DNA of 64,000 nt, taken from Oligoflexus tunisiensis (GTDB lineage: Bacteria > Bdellovibrionota_B > Oligoflexia > Oligoflexales > Oligoflexaceae). A program made the position numbers and the translations under genes. The stretch is taken from NCBI RefSeq assembly GCF_001748245.1, contig NZ_BDFO01000001.1:6105346-6169345 (forward strand). Direction: 5' to 3'. Positions within the stretch are counted from its first letter, which is position 1. Each line of letters begins with the position of its first letter. Under the pieces are notes generated by a model that was not told where the DNA came from, did no database searches, and saw only the letters and a list, made by a program, of their open reading frames with translations. Positions 23,870 through 33,289 of this stretch are shown in pieces.

Positions 23870-26350
23870 ATGGGAAGACCAATCCGCATATTGATGGTTG
23901 AGGATTCAAATGATGACGCGGAGCTGATTATTGCCCAGTTGGAACGAGGAGGCTTTGAACCTCACGTCAAACGGGTATGGACCGCTGAAGCCATGACAAG
24001 GGCGCTTGCCGATGAATCATGGGATATTGTGCTCTCCGATTATGCCATGCCAAGGTTCAACGGCCGCGCCGCGCTCGACCTTTTGAAGTCGTTCCAAAAG
24101 GACATTCCTTTCATCATGATCTCAGGCACGATTGGCGAAGACATCGCCATAAAATGCATGAAGGCAGGCGCCAGTGATTACCTGATGAAGGACAACCTTT
24201 CCCGACTGAATCCCGCCGTGGAGAGGGAGGTGGCAGAGGCCGCAAGGCGCCGTGAAAAGGAGAAAATCGAAAAGGAACTCAAGGCCAGCGAAGAGCGTTT
24301 CCGCGTGATGGTGGAGCAGGTGAAAGATTATGGGATCGTGACAACGGACGATAAAGGCTATGTGACGGACTGGAATCCCAGCATTGAGCGCATCACCGGG
24401 TTTTCGGCGGCGGACATGATTGGTCAGAGCCTTTCCAGGATTTTTACTCCGGAGGATCGGGAGGCCGGAGTTCCCGAGCAGGAACTCAATAAAGCGAAAA
24501 AATCCGGCAGCACCGAAGACCTAAGGTGGCATCTTCGCAGCGACGGCAGCCGATTCTGGGCCAAGGGATTTACCAACGTCCTCCGCCATGAAGATGGTAC
24601 ACTGCGGGGATTTTCAAAGATCCTGAGAGATGAAACGGAACATAAGCGTCGCGAGGATACTCAGAAATTCCTCGATCGCTTCACCAAGAAAATCGCGGCA
24701 TCCATCGACTATCAAAAAACCATGAAACACCTAGCCGATGCCCTGGTGCCCGAGCTCGGTGATTGGTGTGTTCTCGATGTCGTCGATCGGAAAGCGGGAA
24801 GCCGGCATGAGGTGGTCAAGCACAGGGATCCGCGGCAGGAGGATCTGATGCAGCGCATCCGCTCCATTTACCGGCCTGCGGGCAATGCGGGGCATCCAGT
24901 CGAAAGTGTATTGAAAGGCGGGAAATCCCTTCTCATTCGATCGGTCGGCGATGACACCCTAAGAGCCATGGCCAGGGACGAGCAGCACCTGGCGATGCTC
25001 CGGGAATGCCCGTCGGAATCCGTCATCGTTGTCCCATTGATGGCCCACGGCGCAACGTTTGGTACCATTACTCTTTCGGCCAGCGGAAGAGGCCGTCTTT
25101 ACGACGAAGTTGACGTCCGACTTATGGAGGAGGTGGCGCGACGGGGTGGCCTTGCCCTCGACAATGCCCGCCTTTACTTTGAAGCCAAGGAAGCCAATCG
25201 ACTGAAGGATGAGTTCCTGGCAGCGGTTTCGCATGAGCTGAGAACCCCACTCAATTCGATACTCGGATATTCGGCCCTCCTCGTGGAAGACTATGTCTCC
25301 TATCTCACCGATGATATACGAGAGCCCCTCGAAGCCATTCATCGCAATGCCGTGGCTCAGCAACGCCTGGTTGAGGACCTGCTTGATATTTCAAGGATCA
25401 TTTCTGGAAAGATGTGCCTTGAGGTCAAGACCTTTGATCTGGTCGATGCCATTCACGGGGCAGTTGCGTCCATTGAGGTTTCCGCCAGGGCCAAATCCAT
25501 CACCATTCACCAGGACCTTGAAATGGGGCCTGGTCACGTAAGCCTGGACCCGGATCGTATCCAGCAAATCATTTGGAACCTCCTTTCCAATGCCGTGAAA
25601 TTTACTCCTGAAGGCGGCCGGGTTGAAATCCGCGCCCGTCGGTTGGGGTCAAAAGTGGAAATTGAAGTGCAGGATAACGGGCGCGGCATGCATCCCTCGT
25701 TTCTGCCTTTTATCTTCGATCGCTTTCGCCAGGAGGATGGTTCGCTTACGAGGCTGAGCGGTGGTCTTGGACTGGGCCTTTCCATAGCACGGCAGCTCAC
25801 TGAACTTCATGGAGGAACGATCGAAGCCAGAAGCGATGGCCCTGGGAAAGGGGCTGCTTTCATCCTGACCTTGCCGGTCCGAATTTCGGAACCGACCCAA
25901 AGCCATGCGGACCATGGCCCGTCGAAGATCAGGGAGGACAAGGCCAGGCCGCTGGACATGATGCGGATGCTGGTGCTGGACGATGACTGGGATGCCCGAA
26001 CGCTGATTGGAACAGCTCTAAGGCGCGGCGGAGCGGAGGTGGTCGCCGTATCCTCACCGCGGGAGGCTTTTGACCTCATCAAAAATGATTCCTTCGATGC
26101 ATTTTTATGCGATGTCAGCATGCCTGAAGAAGATGGTTACTCCCTGATGTCACGCATTCGATCTGAGGAAAGGAAGGAACGACGGACGCCTCTGCTGGCT
26201 ATAGCCGTCACGGCGCTGGCCAGTGAAAACGATAAATCAAACGCGCTGGCCAGTGGTTTTCAATCCTACCTTTCCAAACCCTTGATGCCTGCCGCGCTGC
26301 TGGCTGAAGTTGCCACCCTGGTACAGCATGGCAGACAGACCCTTCCGTGA
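23870..26350 (+). CDS. Hybrid histidine kinase, REC-PAS-GAF-HisKA-HATPase-REC
   Basis: An 826-residue cytoplasmic protein. Order: receiver (5-125, ILMVEDSNDDAELI, phospho-Asp in VLSDYAMP), PAS (about 145-260, with the FRVMVEQVKDYGIV start), GAF (about 270-430), HisKA (AVSHELRTPLNSILGY, His near 450), HATPase (about 550-665, GGLGLGLSIARQL) and a second receiver (695-815, LVLDDDWDA, CDVSMPEEDGYS, SKPL). I place the start at ATG 23870, 7 nt after the response-regulator stop with TGAGG upstream. An ATG at 23843 would overlap and has no ribosome-binding site. Third gene of the operon. Confidence 0.88.
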   Translation: MGRPIRILMVEDSNDDAELIIAQLERGGFEPHVKRVWTAEAMTRALADESWDIVLSDYAMPRFNGRAALDLLKSFQKDIPFIMISGTIGEDIAIKCMKAGASDYLMKDNLSRLNPAVEREVAEAARRREKEKIEKELKASEERFRVMVEQVKDYGIVTTDDKGYVTDWNPSIERITGFSAADMIGQSLSRIFTPEDREAGVPEQELNKAKKSGSTEDLRWHLRSDGSRFWAKGFTNVLRHEDGTLRGFSKILRDETEHKRREDTQKFLDRFTKKIAASIDYQKTMKHLADALVPELGDWCVLDVVDRKAGSRHEVVKHRDPRQEDLMQRIRSIYRPAGNAGHPVESVLKGGKSLLIRSVGDDTLRAMARDEQHLAMLRECPSESVIVVPLMAHGATFGTITLSASGRGRLYDEVDVRLMEEVARRGGLALDNARLYFEAKEANRLKDEFLAAVSHELRTPLNSILGYSALLVEDYVSYLTDDIREPLEAIHRNAVAQQRLVEDLLDISRIISGKMCLEVKTFDLVDAIHGAVASIEVSARAKSITIHQDLEMGPGHVSLDPDRIQQIIWNLLSNAVKFTPEGGRVEIRARRLGSKVEIEVQDNGRGMHPSFLPFIFDRFRQEDGSLTRLSGGLGLGLSIARQLTELHGGTIEARSDGPGKGAAFILTLPVRISEPTQSHADHGPSKIREDKARPLDMMRMLVLDDDWDARTLIGTALRRGGAEVVAVSSPREAFDLIKNDSFDAFLCDVSMPEEDGYSLMSRIRSEERKERRTPLLAIAVTALASENDKSNALASGFQSYLSKPLMPAALLAEVATLVQHGRQTLP

Positions 26351-26365
26351 AAGGCAAAGCCTGTC

Positions 26366-26424
26366 CCACCCTGTCGTCAAAAATTGATACTCATGTCAAA
26401 CTTTGACAGCTCCCGACAGGGTGG
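26366..26424. repeat. Perfect 11-bp inverted repeat
   Basis: Arms CCACCCTGTCG (26366-26376) and CGACAGGGTGG (26414-26424) are perfect complements 37 nt apart; just inside them GTCAAA and TTTGAC also pair. It starts 16 nt after the kinase operon. As a hairpin it could end that transcript, but there is no T-run. As DNA it frames the likely promoter region of the FliL-like gene, so it may be an operator. Confidence 0.5.
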
Positions 26425-26524
26425 AATGCCCCCAGGACTCTTATGGAGCGACACTTTGGATGGCACGGTTCCTGCTCGCCCCTCGTATTCTCAACCATCC
26501 GTCAATAAACCATGTGAGGGCACC

Positions 26525-27037
26525 ATGGAAGAGAAACCGGCAGCGCATTGGCAAAATAATGATAAAGAACTTCAGTCGAACTCAAGGAAGGTCCTCCTTG
26601 CGTTTACACTTGCGCTGGTCTTCATCCTGACCGCGGGGGTCTGGTCCCTCGTCCGCTATGGGCAGCGATCTGCGGTCCAGACGGCTCCAGCCCCAACGCC
26701 TTTGCCTGAGAACGCGAGCGCCACTTCCGCGGCGCCGAATCCTGAGTACTGGCGGCCGAAGCCTTTTCAGATTACACTCCTGGGGCCTGATCGTACCAGG
26801 ATGGAGCTCAGTGTTGCGATTGAACATCGGGCCGACCCAGCCTTGAAAAAGGAACTTGCAAAAAGAGAGGCTCAGATTCGCGAAATCATTCTCTTTGCGG
26901 TGCAGAGGAAATCCAAGGCGTTTCTGGTTACGTCAGAAGGAAGGGATGAGCTGCGAAGTGAACTGCTGAGCTCCATCAATCGCGTGATGCGCCGCCCGAT
27001 CAACGACATTCACATTACAGAGCTTATTGTACGATAA
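26525..27037 (+). CDS. FliL-like membrane protein
   Basis: A 170-residue protein with a cytoplasmic N-terminus, one TM helix (about 24-44), a Pro/Ala-rich linker and a periplasmic domain. The end of that domain (EIILFAVQRKSKAFLVTSEG ... INDIHITELIVR) follows the FliL pattern. FliL proteins sit around the flagellar stator and modulate torque. No other flagellar gene is in the window, so this is an orphan paralogue and may serve a different membrane complex. ATG 26525 follows GAGGG. Family call moderate. Confidence 0.65.
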   Translation: MEEKPAAHWQNNDKELQSNSRKVLLAFTLALVFILTAGVWSLVRYGQRSAVQTAPAPTPLPENASATSAAPNPEYWRPKPFQITLLGPDRTRMELSVAIEHRADPALKKELAKREAQIREIILFAVQRKSKAFLVTSEGRDELRSELLSSINRVMRRPINDIHITELIVR

Positions 27038-27128
27038 TGGAAGAAGGACCTGCCAGCCAACTGTCAGACATTGACCCAACCCATACTGTTGCATAGGTTT
27101 AACACTCATCCTCCACGCGGATTGAAAC

Positions 27129-29363
27129 ATGGTTCATTTGCCTGCGCTCATTCAAGATCTCGGGATCGTGCTGATCACAGCAGCCGCCACCACGCTCATT
27201 TTCAAGTGGCTGAAACAGCCCGTTGTTCTTGGCTATCTCATTGCCGGGTTTCTGGTGGGCCCGCATGTCAGCTTCATGCCCAATGTCGCGGATACGCAAA
27301 GCGTTCACGTCTGGGCCGAGATCGGAGTCATCTTTCTCCTGTTTGGACTGGGACTGGAATTCAGTTTCAAAAAGCTGGCAAAAGTAGGAAAAAGTGCGGG
27401 TATAGCGGCCTTTTTTGAGATTCTCACGATGACCTCTGTGGGTTATCTCCTGGGCCGAGCGCTGGGCTGGAAAACCATGGACAGCCTTTTTCTGGGCTGT
27501 ATTCTTTCCATGTCATCGACCACCATTATCATTCGAGCCTTTGACGAACTCGGGCTTAAAGCCAAGGGCTTCGTGTCCCTGGTCTTTGGCGTGCTGATTG
27601 TGGAGGATCTGGCTGCCATTCTTATCCTCGTCCTGCTAACCATTATCGCCTCGCCAGCGCCGGTGTCGGGCAGCGAAGTTCTCTTTTCGACTCTGCGTTT
27701 GGGTTTCTTTCTGCTGCTTTGGTTTGTCGTCGGTATTTATTTCGTGCCCGGGCTTCTCAAGAAAGTGAAACCCTACCTTTCGGACGAGACCCTTCTGGTT
27801 GTTTCGATTGGCCTTTGTTTGACCATGGTCATCATTGCAACTCAGGTCGGTTTTTCGCCGGCTCTGGGCGCCTTTGTCATGGGCTCCATCCTGGCGGAAA
27901 CCAGGGAAGGAGGGCGCATCGAACACCTCATGCTGCCAGTGCGCGATCTTTTTGCGGCTGTCTTCTTTGTGTCCGTCGGCATGATGATCGATCCCAAAAT
28001 CCTGATCGAAAATTTCTGGGTGGTGCTCTTGATCATCGTGGTAACGATCGTCGGCAAGCTTTTTGGCTCCGGTCTTGGCGCGCTTTTATCAGGACGAAGC
28101 CTGCGGCAATCGATGCAGGCCGGCCTCAGTCTGGCTCAGATCGGTGAGTTCTCGTTTCTGATCGCCGCCCTCGGGGTTTCTCTTAAAGTGACCAGTGATT
28201 TTCTTTATCCGATCGTGATCGCCGTATCGGCTGTCACGACCTTCACGACGCCTTACATGATCAAATATTCGGGAAACATCAGTGCCTGGATAGAAAAGCG
28301 GATTCCCGCCCGTTTACATGATCGCCTGGCCCGCTATGAAGTGGTGATGTCGACGGAATCGGAAAGCGTGGGCCTGGCCAGGCTCTTGAAAGAATATGGA
28401 CCCCGAATTCTACTGAACACCGTGGTGGTCGCGGCCATCTCGCTTGTTATGAGCAAGGTCGCGCTGCCCAAGGCTATCGAGATCCTGGGCAATCCGCTCT
28501 GGCTTCGCACCGCGGCCTGTATTCTGGCCCTTGGTTTGTGTGCTCCGTTTCTTCGAGCGATTTTTCTCGGCATGCCCCTTGACCTGAACAATCGCCCTCC
28601 GGAGGAGCTGGAGCAATTGCGTCGCCTTAATTTCGGGATCGTGGTCATTCGCGTGATCTATGGGCTTGTTCTGATCGATATTGTGATCGGCCAGTTCGTA
28701 GGCGTGCGGACGCTGTTTGGCATTGCGCTGGCCGTTCTGGGTGCCGCCATAGTTCTTTATGGTCGTTATTCGGAGCCTCTCTATCAATCCGTGGAGAAAA
28801 GGTTTCTGGCCAACCTGAACGCCAATGATACGAGCCCTGGCGCCGCGGCAATCAAACCCGTCCTGGCCCCATGGGACGCTGTGCTGGCTGAATTGATCGT
28901 TTCCCCGCATTCACCTCTGGTGGGCCATCGATTGGATGAATCCGACATCAGGGGAAAAACGGGAGCCACCATTGCGATGATCGACCGTGGGGGCCGAAAA
29001 ATTCTGGCTCCCGATCGTTCCGCGACGCTTATGCCTTTTGATCGCATTTCACTCATTGGTAACGATGAACAGCTGGCCCTGGCGCGAGCCCTGATTGAGG
29101 TGGATGCGCCTCTGCTGGACACAGCAGCCGAAAGTACGTTCGGTTTGGATTCCCTGGTCCTCAGCAGGACCTCGCCCTTTATCGGCAAAGCCATACGGGA
29201 GTGCGGACTGCGTGAAATGGTCCATGGGCTGATAGTCGGTATCGAGCGGGGAGGCCAGCGCATTCTCAATCCGGACTCCTTGCTCGAACTGCAGGCGGAT
29301 GACCGGCTTTGGATCGTCGGCGACCGCAACAGGATGAAGGCGATCAAGCATCAGGACGGGTAG
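27129..29363 (+). CDS. CPA2-type cation/proton antiporter with two RCK_C (TrkA-C) domains
   Basis: A 744-residue membrane protein. Residues 1-400 form a Na+/H+-exchanger-type bundle of about 12 TM helices (GYLIAGFLVGP, FLLFGLGLEFS, and GFSPALGAFVMGSILAET near 240). Two to four further helices lie at about 415-565. The C-terminus has two consecutive TrkA-C domains (about 575-655 and 665-744), each of the form SP-L-VG--L-----R-. There is no Rossmann-type RCK_N domain, unlike KefB/KefC. Likely role is K+ or Na+ efflux coupled to protons, gated by a small ligand. Function is inferred from family only. Confidence 0.82.
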   Translation: MVHLPALIQDLGIVLITAAATTLIFKWLKQPVVLGYLIAGFLVGPHVSFMPNVADTQSVHVWAEIGVIFLLFGLGLEFSFKKLAKVGKSAGIAAFFEILTMTSVGYLLGRALGWKTMDSLFLGCILSMSSTTIIIRAFDELGLKAKGFVSLVFGVLIVEDLAAILILVLLTIIASPAPVSGSEVLFSTLRLGFFLLLWFVVGIYFVPGLLKKVKPYLSDETLLVVSIGLCLTMVIIATQVGFSPALGAFVMGSILAETREGGRIEHLMLPVRDLFAAVFFVSVGMMIDPKILIENFWVVLLIIVVTIVGKLFGSGLGALLSGRSLRQSMQAGLSLAQIGEFSFLIAALGVSLKVTSDFLYPIVIAVSAVTTFTTPYMIKYSGNISAWIEKRIPARLHDRLARYEVVMSTESESVGLARLLKEYGPRILLNTVVVAAISLVMSKVALPKAIEILGNPLWLRTAACILALGLCAPFLRAIFLGMPLDLNNRPPEELEQLRRLNFGIVVIRVIYGLVLIDIVIGQFVGVRTLFGIALAVLGAAIVLYGRYSEPLYQSVEKRFLANLNANDTSPGAAAIKPVLAPWDAVLAELIVSPHSPLVGHRLDESDIRGKTGATIAMIDRGGRKILAPDRSATLMPFDRISLIGNDEQLALARALIEVDAPLLDTAAESTFGLDSLVLSRTSPFIGKAIRECGLREMVHGLIVGIERGGQRILNPDSLLELQADDRLWIVGDRNRMKAIKHQDG

Positions 29364-29524
29364 CTTCGAAACCGCTGGCAAAAACTGGCAGGTGATGGGT
29401 ATGAAACCTCATATTCCAGACGTAGGTCTTTGTCTGCAAAAGAAGCTGAAAATGGTAGCCAAACAAAATCACCATTCCTATATTGAAAACCAATTTCACT
29501 TTCACTTGCAGATGGGAGTTTAAA

Positions 29525-30367
29525 ATGGCTGTTCATAATTGGAAATTGGGTGTTTTGCTGGTTGGATGCCTGATTGGCTGGAAGGCAGAAGCGGCCCAGT
29601 TGCGCGACATCGGCGTCATCGGTTTGATGTCTCACGATATTTTTTCCTGGGATTCCAAAAAAGCTGAGAATACCGAGAATGGCCGCCTGGATTTGAGTAC
29701 AATTTTCGATTATGACGAGGGCAAAAGCTGGAAAACAGGCGGCAATCCTAAGAACTGCGAAAACGCTCCGGTCTGCACGATAACCATGAGGTTGGTCAAC
29801 TTCTATCAGGAACAGCTGAAAACCCTGGCCGCTGATGAGGCCCGCCGCAGCACCGTGGTGCTGTTTCAAACCTGGGTGAAGGAAAGCTATGTTCGCCTGA
29901 GCGGGCTGGATCTGCCGACGGCAGCGTGGGATGAAGCGCCGAATAATATCGAGCAGGCTGCACTGCGCGCCATGCACGACATTCTTCCCGGCAAGGTCAT
30001 CCTCTATCATCGCCCTTCACTCACGACTCTGGATCTGACCAATGCCCTTTTCGCCAAACTCCAACTGAACGAAGACGAACTCAATCAGGAGATCGCCCCC
30101 TTTGATGGCGATTATGATGCCGAATACAAAGCCATCAAGATTCCATTCAGCAATATGGTGCTGAATCTGATGGAAGTCGACCGCAAGTTTATCGAAACTT
30201 ACAGTCCTTATAAGCAGGCCGATATGCTGGCGGACCTCCGCCGCGCAGGCCTTGGGGAAATCAAGATGCAGGACGTATTCTTCATGCACCATATTGCGGA
30301 TTTGATGGCCAAAGCCCTCTGCTTCAAAGGCAATATCTGGATGCCCGACGACCTCCCCTGTTCCTGA
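29525..30367 (+). CDS. Secreted hypothetical protein
   Basis: A 280-residue protein with a signal peptide (WKLGVLLVGCLIGWKAEA, cleavage near 23). The mature part is soluble and acidic, with three or four cysteines (KNCENAPVC and two near the C-terminus) that may form disulfides. I recognise no domain. GGGAG 6 nt before ATG supports the start; the open frame extends 14 codons upstream without a ribosome-binding site. It converges on the PRC-barrel gene, 38 nt away. Confidence 0.7.
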   Translation: MAVHNWKLGVLLVGCLIGWKAEAAQLRDIGVIGLMSHDIFSWDSKKAENTENGRLDLSTIFDYDEGKSWKTGGNPKNCENAPVCTITMRLVNFYQEQLKTLAADEARRSTVVLFQTWVKESYVRLSGLDLPTAAWDEAPNNIEQAALRAMHDILPGKVILYHRPSLTTLDLTNALFAKLQLNEDELNQEIAPFDGDYDAEYKAIKIPFSNMVLNLMEVDRKFIETYSPYKQADMLADLRRAGLGEIKMQDVFFMHHIADLMAKALCFKGNIWMPDDLPCS

Positions 30368-30405
30368 CTTCGCAGCCGGCAATGTCACCTTGGTGGCGCC
30401 TCGAC

Positions 30406-31080
30406 TCAAGCCAATGGCTGTTGTCCCACATGGCTCCCTTGAGGTGGCATTCCCTGCAGCATCTTGTGACGAGCGAGCTGTCGATAATAGCTCGAAACCT
30501 GCGTGATGTATTCCTCCGTCAGCATCATGTTCCTGTCATAAGCCGGCGCACTCTTGACCTCATCCTTGGTCATGTTCACAAGGATTTTCCTTTCGTCCCA
30601 GCGGACGTCCTCGACCATGGCCCTATCAATCAGAACCATGCCTCCTGGCAACCATCTGTGACTGTCAACGATGAGATAAATGATGTGAGCCTGATTCAAA
30701 CCATTCAGTTGAAACAGGAAATCCTGGAGCGTCCCGAGATCACCATCCGTTGCATGCAGAGCACTGCCTTTGACTTCGCTGAGACGGCGCAGATGCATGC
30801 CTTGCCCTTGCGTTTCCGTCCGTTCCGCGCCGAATCCAGGACTCGCCTTGATCTGCTCTTCTGTGAGGTTGACGGTAAAATCCCCAAGGTTGTCATCGAA
30901 ATTTGATATTGCATCGAGACTCACCAGAGCGCGGTCCTTGGAGGACCAACTGTCGGACTCCAGAACGAAATAGCGCAAGGTCCATGTCTGATCGTCAAAG
31001 CAAAAATCCTGAATGGAACAGGCCGCTCCATCCTTGGTCAACACCCTATGTCCAACGAATCCATTCGCACGGTAAACCAT
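30406..31080 (-). CDS. Protein with two PRC-barrel domains
   Basis: A 224-residue soluble protein made of two PRC-barrel-type beta domains, about 3-75 and 100-175. The first has GHRVLTKDGAACSIQDFCFD ending in ALVSLDAI; the second has ALHATDGDLGTLQDFLFQ. Each ends in the usual (L/V)-x-x-(L/M)-x-x-(D/E)-x-(I/V)-x-x-A/S-P segment. Tandem PRC proteins of this kind recur with BON, DUF2795 and similar genes in stress regions; their biochemical role is unknown. ATG 31080 follows AAAGGAG with a 7-nt spacer. Confidence 0.78.
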   Translation of the reverse strand: MVYRANGFVGHRVLTKDGAACSIQDFCFDDQTWTLRYFVLESDSWSSKDRALVSLDAISNFDDNLGDFTVNLTEEQIKASPGFGAERTETQGQGMHLRRLSEVKGSALHATDGDLGTLQDFLFQLNGLNQAHIIYLIVDSHRWLPGGMVLIDRAMVEDVRWDERKILVNMTKDEVKSAPAYDRNMMLTEEYITQVSSYYRQLARHKMLQGMPPQGSHVGQQPLA

Positions 31081-31306
31081 AATCAAACTCCTTTACCAGG
31101 CTGATCCCAAAAACCCTTGCCTCATCCTGAGGTAACACGGCTTTAAGCCCTGCAAAGCACATTCCAGCTGCCGACAAAACCTTGCCGACGAACTTCTGAA
31201 GATGCTTGAGCTGGGGAAAATATCCAGGTTTTGGAGAGGATTACTGTATCAAATGTTTCGCGTTTGATGGCACGGCCAGGATATTGCGACACCCGGCCGT
31301 TCGCGC

Positions 31307-31930
31307 TCACTTTTCCCGGCTGGAGCCCCAGAGGGAATCCAGAACTTTATCGCGACCACACCTGTAACGGTAATACTTGTAGCGGAGCGGATTTTTTTTG
31401 TAATACTGCTGATGATAGTCCTCGGCAGCATAAAAGCGCCCCGCCTTGGTTATTTCCGTCACGATCCTGCCCTTGAAACGCCCCGATTTCTGCAGCTCTT
31501 CCTTGGAAGCCTCCGCAACTTTTCTTTGGTCCTCGTTCACGTAGAAAATTCCTGACCGATACTGACTGCCGTGATCACAGAACTGAGCATTGGGCGTTGT
31601 GGGATCGATTTGCCGCCAGAAGATATGGACCAGCTTTTCATAACTGACCCGCTTAGGATCAAACACCAGTTCAACGGCTTCCGCGTGACCTGTCCGGCCT
31701 GCCGAGACTTCCTTATAGGTAGGATTTTCTTTCGTCCCTCCTGTATACCCAACCGTTACTTCCAGCACACCCGGGATTTTATCAAAGGGCGCTTCCATGC
31801 ACCAAAAACAGCCTCCAGCAAATATCGCTCGCTCCGTTGCTGCCGCAGAAGGTTTGGTCTCCTGTGCTCCAGCCGGGACAGCGAAACCCCAAATACATAG
31901 CAAAATGCCATTGATCAATTGTTTCAGCAT
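31307..31930 (-). CDS. msrA: Peptide methionine sulfoxide reductase MsrA, exported
   Basis: A 207-residue enzyme that reduces methionine-S-sulfoxide. A signal peptide (1-22, ending AGA) places it in the periplasm. The active-site motif GGCFWCMEAPF has the catalytic Cys at 41; GHAEAVELVFDP and FCDHGSQYRSGIF are the substrate motifs. A further Cys near the C-terminus (YRCGRD) can act as the resolving cysteine. ATG 31930 is preferred over GTG 31939 because AGGAAAG then has a usable spacer. It is divergent from the P450 gene. Confidence 0.93.
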   Translation of the reverse strand: MLKQLINGILLCIWGFAVPAGAQETKPSAAATERAIFAGGCFWCMEAPFDKIPGVLEVTVGYTGGTKENPTYKEVSAGRTGHAEAVELVFDPKRVSYEKLVHIFWRQIDPTTPNAQFCDHGSQYRSGIFYVNEDQRKVAEASKEELQKSGRFKGRIVTEITKAGRFYAAEDYHQQYYKKNPLRYKYYRYRCGRDKVLDSLWGSSREK

Positions 31931-32071
31931 GAAATTCACCTTTCCTTGCCATCAGGACCTCCTGGATTTTCTCATGATCCAGTTCAGGGTGGAATCCCTT
32001 GAGATGATGAAGGTACGATATTTGGTATCCCGAATGGGAAAACATGGTCTCACCATAAAAAAGGGGCGAGC

Positions 32072-33289
32072 ATGAAAGCTGCGTCGTTAATTCGCTATGG
32101 CGAGGGGCCGTTTGAACTCCGAACGGCCTTTATTAAGCTTTGCGCCTGGCTACAGGGCAAGGAGGCTGTCATTCTTGATAGCGATCCCATCGAGTGCGCA
32201 CGAGCATTGGCCAGCTCAGAAACCAAGGGCAGCTTTATTGAAACCATTTTTGCGATCCCTGCCTGGCGTCCCTTATACTCCATCGAGTCCGAAGACGGCA
32301 CCCGATGGAAGGCGCTGGCCGACAGTTGCAGCAAGGTTCTGCGAGGCTTAAGGTGGAAGGAATCCATGGTCGGGATCCTGGACGATTCCATCAAGAATCT
32401 GGCGGTCGAGATCGCCCATCATCCGCATCGCAGCGTTGACTCTGAAACCATCTCCAGGCTCGTTCTTCGCACTCTGTACCAGGTGTTGTTCGATACGACG
32501 ATCAGTGCCGCAGACGAAACGCTTTTTTTCCAAGGCTCGATCGAATGGAGAAAGGAGATTGCGGTTAAAGGCAAAGGCGATGAGGCCATCAAAAAAGAGA
32601 CCGCACGACGTCTGATGGAAATCGTCAGCAGCTCCAAATACCGGGACGGCCTTCAGACCTGTCCGGATCCCATGATGTGGCTTTCCGTTTTTGGACAGCC
32701 GTTTATCATCTCACCACAAATCAATGTGAGTGACATCATGGTCGCCACCTTCTTCTTTCTCCGCAAGCAGCCCGAGCACTATCAACTGGCTCGCGAAAAG
32801 GCTCTTAACAATGATGGTAAGTATCTCCATGCGGTCATCATGGAAGCGATCCGTCTGCAGCATCCATTTCCGATTCTGGAACGCGAGCTGACCCGCGACC
32901 TGCAGCTGAAGGATCGGCTGATCAAGGCGGGAACTCAGATATTCATTCCACTCGATCAATTCAAGCAGGACCAGTCCTTCCATCCCGATGCCTGGCTCAA
33001 TGGGGCGAGCCCTCATCCCTATCAGGCCCTGGTCTTTGGTGCCGGCAAACGCATGTGTCTCGGTAAAATGCTGGCGAGTCACCTCATGGTCGAAATGCTC
33101 AGATCCTTGTTGATTCATATACCGGATTCGCAAATTCAGCCCGACAAAGGTCATCGCTTTAGCGGGCGCAATAATGACGGGAATCAAAGCTTTGGCGAGT
33201 CATCCTATCAATTGCGAAAATTCCTCGGGGCCCTCTGGCGAAGTTATAAGATTGGCCGTCAGGCAAAAAAGCGAATCCAGGCTGTTTAG
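32072..33289 (+). CDS. Cytochrome P450
   Basis: A 405-residue protein with the haem-thiolate signature FGAGKRMCLGK (Cys near 328) and the K-helix E-x-x-R motif in MEAIRLQHPFPILERELTRD (about 258-261). Length suits soluble bacterial P450s. The I-helix region (about 215-240, VSDIMVATFFFL) does not show the usual A/G-G-x-D/E-T oxygen-activation motif, so it may be a peroxygenase-like or otherwise unusual P450. AAGGGG precedes ATG. The 3' end overlaps that of the convergent DUF2784 gene by 4 bp. No ferredoxin or reductase gene is adjacent. Substrate unknown. Confidence 0.85.
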   Translation: MKAASLIRYGEGPFELRTAFIKLCAWLQGKEAVILDSDPIECARALASSETKGSFIETIFAIPAWRPLYSIESEDGTRWKALADSCSKVLRGLRWKESMVGILDDSIKNLAVEIAHHPHRSVDSETISRLVLRTLYQVLFDTTISAADETLFFQGSIEWRKEIAVKGKGDEAIKKETARRLMEIVSSSKYRDGLQTCPDPMMWLSVFGQPFIISPQINVSDIMVATFFFLRKQPEHYQLAREKALNNDGKYLHAVIMEAIRLQHPFPILERELTRDLQLKDRLIKAGTQIFIPLDQFKQDQSFHPDAWLNGASPHPYQALVFGAGKRMCLGKMLASHLMVEMLRSLLIHIPDSQIQPDKGHRFSGRNNDGNQSFGESSYQLRKFLGALWRSYKIGRQAKKRIQAV

